Origin: an uncultured Clostridium sp.
GTDB lineage: Bacteria; Bacillota; Clostridia; Lachnospirales; Lachnospiraceae
Assembly (NCBI GenBank): GCA_900541315.1
Contig: UQJF01000033.1
Span: 1-24,786, forward strand
DNA length: 24,786 bases
Direction of reading: 5' to 3'
Made by a program: the position numbers and the translations under genes. The notes below the pieces were generated by a model. It was given only the letters and a program-made list of their open reading frames with translations. It did not search any database and was not told the origin of the DNA. This document shows, one piece after another, positions 7,303 through 12,874 of the stretch (the stretch's first letter is position 1; each line of letters opens with the position of its first letter).

Positions 7303-9375
7303 ATGTCAAAATCATTATTCATTGCGGAAAAGCCCAGTGTAGCCCAGCAGTTTGCAGATGCGTTAAAGATACGTGGACGAAGGAGCGATGGTTATATTGA
7401 GTCAGAAGATACCATTGTTACCTGGTGCGTAGGTCATCTGGTGACAATGAGTTACCCGGAAGCTTACGATATGAAATACAAGCGCTGGAGCCTTAATACA
7501 CTGCCTTTTCTGCCAAAAGAATTTAAATATGAAGTAATACCCAATGTGGGAAAGCAGTTTTCCATTGTTAAAGGTCTTCTTACAAGACCGGATGTGGATA
7601 CCATATATGTCTGTACCGACTCTGGACGTGAAGGAGAGTATATTTACCGTCTGGTGGCCCAAATGGCTGGTGTAAAGGACAAACAACAAAAACGTGTATG
7701 GATAGACTCCCAGACAGAAGAAGAGATCCTTCGCGGGATCCATGAAGCAAAAGATGAGTCAGAATATGATAATCTGTCTGCTTCTGCCTATTTAAGGGCA
7801 AAAGAAGACTACCTTATGGGGATTAATTTTTCCAGAGTCCTGACATTGCGCTATGGACCGTCTATGTCCCAGTATCTGGGAACTAAATTTACAGTTCTCT
7901 CTGTAGGTCGTGTTATGACCTGTGTTCTTGGAATGGTGGTGCGCAGGGAACGTGAGATACGAAACTTTGTAAAAACTCCTTTCTATCGTGTGTTAGGAAG
8001 TTTTCAGGCAATTGCAAAAGACGGTACACCTGTACTACTTGATGCAGAATGGAAGGCAGTAGAAGGCTCAAAATACTTTAAAACACCGTATCTGTATAAA
8101 GAAAATGGTTTTAAAGAAAGAGAAAAAGCAGAGGAACTGATCGCTTATTTAAAAACAGAGCCACCATTAGAGGTACAAGTCCTTTCCAAAGAGAAGAAAA
8201 AGGAAACAAAAAATCCACCTCTTCTTTATAACCTTGCAGAACTTCAGAATGACTGCTCTAAAATGTTTAAAATAAGCCCTGACGAAACATTAAAAGTAGT
8301 GCAGGAGTTATATGAAAAGAAACTGGTAACATATCCAAGAACCGATGCCAGGGTCCTTTCCACAGCGGTTGCCAAAGAAATCTATAAAAATATCAGTGGA
8401 CTGATGCACTATGAACCTATGGCTGGGTTTGCCAAAGAGGTCATTGATCTTGGAAGTTTCAAGGGGATTGGAAAAACACGATATGTCAATGACAAGCAGA
8501 TCACGGATCATTATGCCATTATACCTACGGGACAGGGGCTTGGGAATCTGCGTGGGCTGTCTCCTTTGGGAGAAAAGGTTTACCAGGTGGTCTGCCGCCG
8601 TTTTTTAAGCATTTTTTATCCCGCTGCCATTTACCAGAAATACAGTATTGTTCTGGAACGGAAAAATGAGCAGTTTTTTGCAAATTTTAAAGTATTGTCA
8701 GAACCTGGTTATTTGAAAGTTGCTGATGTGAATCTTGCAAAGAAAAACAGCATTCAGGAAACCTTTTCTGATGAAAAAGAAGGGAATTCCATACAAACAG
8801 ATGAAAAAAATACGGAAATTCCAAAAGTTGACCGAACTCTGCTGCTACAGGTGCTTGCAGATTTGAAAAAAAATGATATACTTACTATAGCGGATCTGAA
8901 GGTGAAGGAAGGAGAGACTTCTCCACCAAAAAGATATACCTCCGGTTCCATGATCCTGGCTATGGAAAATGCAGGCCAGTTGATCGAAGATGAGGAGCTG
9001 CGGGCCCAGATCAAGGGCAGCGGCATCGGCACCAGTGCCACCAGAGCAGAGATACTGAAAAAACTGGTCAGTATCAAATACCTGGGGTTAAATCAGAAAA
9101 CTCAGGTGATCACGCCATCTCTGTTGGGAGAAATGGTGTATGAGGTGGTGGACCACTCCATCAGACAATTATTAAATCCAGAGCTTACCGCCAGCTGGGA
9201 AAAAGGTCTGACTTATGTGGCGGAAGGTTCCATTACATCAGATGAATATATGGAAAAGCTGGAGCGTTTTGTTGCTATACGTACAGTAAACGTAACAAGA
9301 CTGAACAACCAGTATGATATGCGGGAACTTTTTGACGCGGCTGCCGCCTTTTACAAAACAAAAAAGGAGAACTGA
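7303..9375 (+). CDS. topB: DNA topoisomerase III (type IA)
   Basis: Single-strand-passing type IA topoisomerase that unlinks replication and recombination intermediates. 690 residues, starting MSKSLFIAEKPSVAQ at ATG 7303 with a GAGGG site upstream. The TOPRIM domain has Glu9 in AEKPS and the acidic motif DSGREGE (Asp106, Glu110, Glu112). Next come SVGRVMT, the catalytic Tyr344 in VTYPRTDARVLS, and GIGTSATRAEIL, typical of the family. There are no C-terminal zinc fingers, as expected for topoisomerase III rather than topA. The 3' neighbour begins 5 bases after the stop, so the two form an operon. Type IA enzymes of this form also occur on integrative elements, but nothing mobile is seen here. 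Confidence 0.95.
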   Translation: MSKSLFIAEKPSVAQQFADALKIRGRRSDGYIESEDTIVTWCVGHLVTMSYPEAYDMKYKRWSLNTLPFLPKEFKYEVIPNVGKQFSIVKGLLTRPDVDTIYVCTDSGREGEYIYRLVAQMAGVKDKQQKRVWIDSQTEEEILRGIHEAKDESEYDNLSASAYLRAKEDYLMGINFSRVLTLRYGPSMSQYLGTKFTVLSVGRVMTCVLGMVVRREREIRNFVKTPFYRVLGSFQAIAKDGTPVLLDAEWKAVEGSKYFKTPYLYKENGFKEREKAEELIAYLKTEPPLEVQVLSKEKKKETKNPPLLYNLAELQNDCSKMFKISPDETLKVVQELYEKKLVTYPRTDARVLSTAVAKEIYKNISGLMHYEPMAGFAKEVIDLGSFKGIGKTRYVNDKQITDHYAIIPTGQGLGNLRGLSPLGEKVYQVVCRRFLSIFYPAAIYQKYSIVLERKNEQFFANFKVLSEPGYLKVADVNLAKKNSIQETFSDEKEGNSIQTDEKNTEIPKVDRTLLLQVLADLKKNDILTIADLKVKEGETSPPKRYTSGSMILAMENAGQLIEDEELRAQIKGSGIGTSATRAEILKKLVSIKYLGLNQKTQVITPSLLGEMVYEVVDHSIRQLLNPELTASWEKGLTYVAEGSITSDEYMEKLERFVAIRTVNVTRLNNQYDMRELFDAAAAFYKTKKEN

Positions 9376-9380
9376 TTACG

Positions 9381-10115
9381 ATGAAACTGAAGGAAATGAA
9401 AATTAAAGAGCTGTTTGATACAAGCCATACAATTGCAGAAAGAATTTTTGATAACCATACTTATCCTTGGGAAGTGCTTCCTGAGATTGGTGATTTTATC
9501 CGTTCTTTAGGACCTCTTCTTCCGGAAAATGAATACCGTAAGATTGGTAATGATATCTGGGTACACAAGAGTGCAAAGGTTGCTCCTACTATTATGATGG
9601 CTGGTCCAATGATCATTTGTGAAGGTGCAAATGTGCGTCACAGTGCATTCTTAAGGGGAAATGTTATCATCGGCGCAGGTGCTGTTGTTGGTAATTCCTG
9701 TGAGTTAAAGAATGCCCTGATTTTTGACGAAGCGCAGATCCCGCATTTTAACTATGTAGGTGATTCTGTACTTGGCTACAAGGCTCATATGGGCGCAGGT
9801 GCTGTTACCTCCAATGTGAAGTCCGACAAATCCTTAGTTGTAGTACACGCAGAAGATAAGGAAGTTGCTACCGGATTCAAGAAATTCGGTGCGATCCTTG
9901 GTGATGGTGTAGAAGTCGGCTGTAACAGTGTTCTTAATCCAGGAACTGTTGTAGGAAAAGAAAGCAATATCTATCCATTATCCAGTGTCAGAGGCTGTAT
10001 TGCCGCTCATTCTATTTATAAGAACCAGGATAATGTTGTAGCAAAAGAAAGCCGTGAAGAAGCTCCTGCACCAAAGAAAAGAGCAACCAGAAAACCAAAG
10101 GTTGTTAAGGAATAA
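9381..10115 (+). CDS. GlmU-like left-handed beta-helix protein with basic tail
   Basis: 244 residues of hexapeptide-repeat (left-handed beta-helix) fold, related to the acetyltransferase half of GlmU. Residues 1-60 are a helical lead-in. Repeats run from about 55 to 215 (for example CEGANVRHSAFLRGNVIIGAG). His122 in HFNYVGDSVLG aligns with the catalytic His of GlmU's HLSYLGDA motif, followed by MGAGAVTSNV. The nucleotidyltransferase half of GlmU is absent, although such proteins are often labelled UDP-N-acetylglucosamine pyrophosphorylase. The last 18 or so residues are Lys/Arg/Pro/Ala rich (KKRATRKPKVVKE). GGAG lies 11 bases before ATG 9381, a somewhat long spacing. It follows topB by 5 bases. 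Substrate unknown; sugar-nucleotide acyltransferase is an inference. Confidence 0.82.
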   Translation: MKLKEMKIKELFDTSHTIAERIFDNHTYPWEVLPEIGDFIRSLGPLLPENEYRKIGNDIWVHKSAKVAPTIMMAGPMIICEGANVRHSAFLRGNVIIGAGAVVGNSCELKNALIFDEAQIPHFNYVGDSVLGYKAHMGAGAVTSNVKSDKSLVVVHAEDKEVATGFKKFGAILGDGVEVGCNSVLNPGTVVGKESNIYPLSSVRGCIAAHSIYKNQDNVVAKESREEAPAPKKRATRKPKVVKE

Positions 10116-10120
10116 ATGAT

Positions 10121-10150
10121 AAAAAACCCCGCCAGTTGGCGGGGTTTAAT
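10121..10150. terminator. Bidirectional intrinsic terminator between convergent genes
   Basis: AAACCCCGCC (10124-10133) pairs perfectly with GGCGGGGTTT (10138-10147) around an AGTT loop. The minus-strand copy has a T6 tail, so it serves upp best; the plus strand has a short TTT tail and can also stop the topB operon. The two transcription units converge on it. Confidence 0.92.
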
Positions 10151-10160
10151 GCTTTATATA

Positions 10161-10790
10161 TTATTTTGTTCCGAAAATACGATCACCGGCATCTCCAAGA
10201 CCTGGACAGATATAGGCATTTTCATTTAAGCATCTGTCAAGATGTCCAACATAGATCTGTATATCCGGATGTGCTTCCTGAAGCTTTTTAAGACCTTCCG
10301 GTGCTGCAATGATGGCCATAAATTTAATTTTCTTCCCACCGTGCTGTTTGATAAAATTAACAGCTGCAATAGCAGAACCACCAGTTGCTAACATTGGGTC
10401 AGTGACTACGATGGTACGTTCTTCAATAGGATCCGGAAGCTTGCAGTAATATTCGTGCGGCTCATGGGTCTCTTCATCTCTGTAAAGACCGATATGTCCA
10501 ACCTTTGCACTTGGAACCAGTGCCAGGATACCATTTACCATGCCAAGTCCAGCTCTTAAAATAGGTACGATAGCCAGTTTGCGGCCTGCGATCATAGGGG
10601 TCATACAAGTCTCTAATGGAGTTTCAACTTCTACATTTTCCAGAGGAAGATCTCTTAAAGCTTCATATCCCATCAGCATAGCGATTTCTTCAATCAGAGC
10701 ACGGAATTCATTGGTTCCGGTGTTTTTATTTCTCAGGATAGAAATCTTGTGCTGGATAAGTGGATGATCAAAAACAATTACATTTTCCAT
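10161..10790 (-). CDS. upp: Uracil phosphoribosyltransferase
   Basis: Pyrimidine salvage: uracil + PRPP gives UMP + pyrophosphate, in the cytoplasm. 209 residues, exactly the usual length, starting [15 protein letters not shown]. Family landmarks: the PRPP-binding loop [13 protein letters not shown], the region [12 protein letters not shown], and the uracil-binding C-terminus [17 protein letters not shown]. The GGAG site lies 12 bases before the start, somewhat far. It has its own promoter within 100 bases and ends at the shared terminator, so it is probably monocistronic. No PyrR-type attenuator is recognised. Confidence 0.96.
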   Translation of the reverse strand: MENVIVFDHPLIQHKISILRNKNTGTNEFRALIEEIAMLMGYEALRDLPLENVEVETPLETCMTPMIAGRKLAIVPILRAGLGMVNGILALVPSAKVGHIGLYRDEETHEPHEYYCKLPDPIEERTIVVTDPMLATGGSAIAAVNFIKQHGGKKIKFMAIIAAPEGLKKLQEAHPDIQIYVGHLDRCLNENAYICPGLGDAGDRIFGTK

Positions 10791-10821
10791 AGTTTTTTGC
10801 TGCTCCTTATTTGTGTTGTAT

Positions 10822-10843
10822 AAGACAAATAATTGTCTTTTTT
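10822..10843. other. Hairpin at the 5' end of the upp leader; T-tailed on the plus strand
   Basis: AAGACAA (10822-10828) and TTGTCTT (10833-10839) form a 7-bp stem with a 4-base loop. On the plus strand it is followed by T-run to 10843, so it could stop antisense read-through. On the minus strand it would lie about 7 bases from the predicted upp transcription start, a position known to protect mRNA 5' ends. Confidence 0.5.
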
Positions 10844-10852
10844 CTGTTCTTT

Positions 10853-10881
10853 ATTATAACTGAAAGTATTGATTATAGCAA
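10853..10881 (-). promoter_or_regulatory. Sigma-A promoter of upp
   Basis: Read on the minus strand: TTGCTA (10881-10876) and perfect TATAAT (10858-10853), spaced 17 bp. The predicted start is near 10846. The -35 box begins only 4 bases after the stop of the upstream minus-strand gene. Confidence 0.75.
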
Positions 10882-10884
10882 CGT

Positions 10885-11712
10885 TTACTTAGTAGAAGGA
10901 TTAAAAGTTACAATCACATAATCACCTAAAGCATGTGGTACCGGAACAGAAAAGCAGATGGTTCCATGGCTTTCGTAACTAAAAGATTCCGGCCATGCAG
11001 TTTCCGATGCCAATGGAAAATCTGCCCCATTAAATACTTCTGTAAGAATATCCATATCTAAGTTGTCCCGATACTTTAAAAATGCTTCTTTCTGTTCCTG
11101 GGTAACGCCTAGAAACTCCACATCATCACTTAAAACATAACCAGCCATGGTGTATCCGTCTGTAAAATCAGAAAGTTCCAGATCCCGCACCTGGTTCAGG
11201 TCCATTGTATTAGTATAAAAAACACTGACCGGGTAAGCCGCACCGTCACTCATACGATCCCCCTTATAAACAGCAGTAAGCCGTTTGCGGTCTGCAGAAA
11301 TGACCTCACATTTCACAGTGAGGGTATCTTTTGTTTCATCCAGATCATTTGCCTGGATAATAGAAAGAGCATTGGCCTTTAAACGTTCATTTACTGCATC
11401 CTGCTTCGCAGTATCATGCATCTGGTCAACCACAGGATACTGGATGGAAATATTTCCCGAAGTATAAGTCTCCAGTTGTACATTAATACCTGTATAAGTC
11501 TCCTTAATTGTTTCACTTTCAGCAGTAGTTGTATTTTCCGTCACAGCCACTGTTTTTGCTGGTGTTTCCTGGGTAGTTGCCACTGCCTGGGTATGGATCG
11601 TAGAAAGATCCGTATCTGCTGGCGCACGGCCAAGGATCAGACCGATCGAAGCGGCGCCAATGACAACAGCCGTACCAACTGCACCTATAATGATTTTTTT
11701 ACTGGTATCCAT
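10885..11712 (-). CDS. Membrane-anchored DUF4163/DUF3298-like extracytoplasmic protein
   Basis: 275 residues. Residues 6-27 are a single hydrophobic segment (IIIGAVGTAVVIGAASIGL) after a short positive start, so the protein is membrane-anchored or secreted; no lipobox Cys is present. A Thr/Glu-rich linker (about 35-72) precedes the conserved part: YTSGNISIQYPVVDQM fits the DUF4163 domain of PdaC and RsiV relatives, and the C-terminal FSYESHGTICFSVP resembles DUF3298. These domains commonly occur on cell-wall deacetylases and anti-sigma factors, but no catalytic domain or cytoplasmic sigma-binding domain is seen here, so the function is unknown. AGGAGG sits about 8 bases before the start. Transcribed in the same direction as upp, which has its own promoter. 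Confidence 0.75.
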   Translation of the reverse strand: MDTSKKIIIGAVGTAVVIGAASIGLILGRAPADTDLSTIHTQAVATTQETPAKTVAVTENTTTAESETIKETYTGINVQLETYTSGNISIQYPVVDQMHDTAKQDAVNERLKANALSIIQANDLDETKDTLTVKCEVISADRKRLTAVYKGDRMSDGAAYPVSVFYTNTMDLNQVRDLELSDFTDGYTMAGYVLSDDVEFLGVTQEQKEAFLKYRDNLDMDILTEVFNGADFPLASETAWPESFSYESHGTICFSVPVPHALGDYVIVTFNPSTK

Positions 11713-11736
11713 AAATGATCCCTCCTTTGTAGATTA

Positions 11737-11780
11737 ATGTTCTCTCGGAATCTTTTTGTACTTGATTCTGTGGGAAGATT
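11737..11780. repeat. 44-bp intergenic repeat, copy B
   Basis: Ungapped match to 337-380 at 37 of 44 positions, same orientation on the plus strand. Six of the seven differences are transitions. Copy B carries a perfect 7-bp inverted repeat GAATCTT/AAGATTC, where copy A has one mismatch and one G-T pair; the TTCTCNC/GTGNGAA repeat of copy A is kept at 6 of 7 pairs, one as G-T. It lies upstream of the DUF4163 gene in the region between divergent genes. Confidence 0.7.
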
Positions 11781-11975
11781 CTAAGAAAAATCACTCTGTA
11801 ATCACATATTTATATTGCTTAAATATATTTTACCTTATTTTCATGGCCTCAGTTTGAAGAAATGTTTACGAATTTCTAAAGAAATCACAGTCATACATTT
11901 TCCGGTTCCTTCATATAGTATTAGAGCGTGTCAAAATATTTCTGTCACGCAGGATAAAAACAGGAGGACTGTAAA

Positions 11976-12146
11976 ATGACATATCTTGAACTGATCGCTG
12001 CAATAGGCACTGTGCCAATGGATATGGCCCATATGTATTTTAACGGTAAGCTTACAGGAAAAGAACTGAAAAATGTGATTGGGAAAAAGAAAGCCGGATT
12101 GGTTGAGAACTTTGAATCACAATACGAAGAGAAAAGGCTGTACTAG
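11976..12146 (+). CDS. Small ORF, uncharacterised 56-residue protein
   Basis: Begins MTYLELIAAIGTVPMDM and ends EEKRLY. CAGGAGGA (11961-11968) precedes ATG 11976 at good spacing, which is the main support. The N-terminal half is mildly hydrophobic; the C-terminal half is Lys/Glu rich (GKKKAGLVENFESQYEEKR). No signal peptide or cysteine; I recognise no family. A GCGTG/CACGC inverted repeat (11926-11950) lies just upstream of the ribosome binding site. A 14-bp palindrome CTGTACTAGTACAG (12138-12151) spans its stop codon. It ends before the terminator of the opposing tRNA gene. It could be a real small protein or a decayed gene fragment. Confidence 0.5.
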   Translation: MTYLELIAAIGTVPMDMAHMYFNGKLTGKELKNVIGKKKAGLVENFESQYEEKRLY

Positions 12147-12166
12147 TACAGAAAACTGCTGCAATA

Positions 12167-12213
12167 AAGAAAAAAACCTCGAAAACAGCGAACCTACGCC
12201 ATTTTCAAGGTTT
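12167..12213 (-). terminator. Intrinsic terminator of tRNA-Leu
   Basis: On the minus strand, AAACCTTGAAAA pairs with TTTTCGAGGTTT (arms 12213-12202 and 12185-12174, one mismatch), followed by a T-run. It lies about 20 bases beyond the 3' end of the tRNA gene. Confidence 0.8.
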
Positions 12214-12232
12214 CTCCCTGCCAAGGGTGTAA

Positions 12233-12315
12233 TGCCGGCGGCGGGACTTGAACCCGCACGCGGTTACCCGCAACAGATTTTGAGTCTGCATCGTCTGCCA
12301 TTCCGACACGCCGGC
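12233..12315 (-). tRNA. tRNA-Leu (anticodon CAA, decodes UUG)
   Basis: 83 bases, a class II tRNA. On the minus strand the acceptor arm GCCGGCG pairs with CGCCGGC, with discriminator A at 12233. The anticodon loop is CTCAAAA, giving CAA. A long variable arm (GCGGGTAACCGC) and the T-arm GCGGGTTCAAGTCCCGC follow. The 3' CCA is not encoded. It is flanked by its own promoter and terminator, so it is a single-gene unit opposite to its neighbours. Confidence 0.96.
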
Positions 12316-12335
12316 TTACCTTCACAACGGTATTT

Positions 12336-12364
12336 ATTCTAACATATGGTTTTCATTTTGGCAA
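12336..12364 (-). promoter_or_regulatory. Sigma-A promoter of tRNA-Leu
   Basis: On the minus strand TTGCCA (12364-12359) and TAGAAT (12341-12336) are 17 bp apart, close to consensus. Transcription would start about a dozen bases before the tRNA 5' end. Confidence 0.75.
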
Positions 12365-12368
12365 GTAA

Positions 12369-12412
12369 TTTTAGAAAAAAGACCGCATTGTTTTAGAAAA
12401 AAGACCACATTG
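12369..12412. repeat. 22-bp tandem direct repeat, two copies
   Basis: TTTTAGAAAAAAGACC + GCATTG (12369-12390) is followed at once by the same 22 bases with one G-to-A change (12391-12412). It lies between the tRNA-Leu promoter and the zf-HC2 gene. Relative to tRNA transcription it sits directly upstream of the -35 box and is an A/T-rich tract there. Confidence 0.85.
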
Positions 12413-12499
12413 AAAAAGCACTCCTTTTAGTGTATGATTGTATTTGGATTATGTTTTATTTTTGTGCAGCTATTCAGGCTGTAAAAGGAGGTGACTGCC

Positions 12500-12844
12500 A
12501 TGACTTGCAGGGAGGCAGAACGTCTGGTCATGCCCTATATCAATGGCAGCATAACAGACGAAGAATTAAAGGCATTTGTAGAGCATATCGATCATTGTCC
12601 GGATTGCAGAGAGGAACTCGAGATATACTTTACAGTAGATGTAGGTATCCGCCAGCTAGATGAGGAATCCGGCACTTACAATATTAAAGGTGCCCTTGAA
12701 ACTGCATTAGATGTTTCGCGGCAGAGGATACATACCCTGAATCTTTTACAAAATGCCATTTACGCAGTAAATACCCTTTGCTTCTGGTCTGTGTTTATGA
12801 TATTTATCATGCAGGTACGTATCTGGAGCCAGACTGGATTCTGA
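12500..12844 (+). CDS. zf-HC2 domain membrane protein (anti-sigma-factor-like)
   Basis: 114 residues. The N-terminal 45 residues carry the zinc-binding pattern of the zf-HC2 family: Cys3, then HIDHCPDC giving His29-xxx-Cys33-xx-Cys36. A hydrophobic segment (about 86-106, AIYAVNTLCFWSVFMIFIMQV) near the C-terminus would place the zinc domain in the cytoplasm. This layout matches anti-sigma factors, but no sigma factor gene lies next to it, and the extracytoplasmic part is only about eight residues. AGGAGG precedes ATG 12500 by 8 bases; an in-frame GTG at 12491 would overlap that site and was rejected. It ends 30 bases before polA, so the two may be co-transcribed. Confidence 0.75.
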   Translation: MTCREAERLVMPYINGSITDEELKAFVEHIDHCPDCREELEIYFTVDVGIRQLDEESGTYNIKGALETALDVSRQRIHTLNLLQNAIYAVNTLCFWSVFMIFIMQVRIWSQTGF

Positions 12845-12874
12845 CAATAAACAAAGAAAAGGACTTATGTGATT

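Noticed and set aside
12079..12342. 87-residue ORF
   Set aside because: It crosses the tRNA-Leu gene and its terminator antisense and overlaps the small ORF in another frame; no ribosome binding site.
12430..12663. 77-residue ORF
   Set aside because: Out-of-frame shadow of the zf-HC2 gene, which has the ribosome binding site and recognisable motif.
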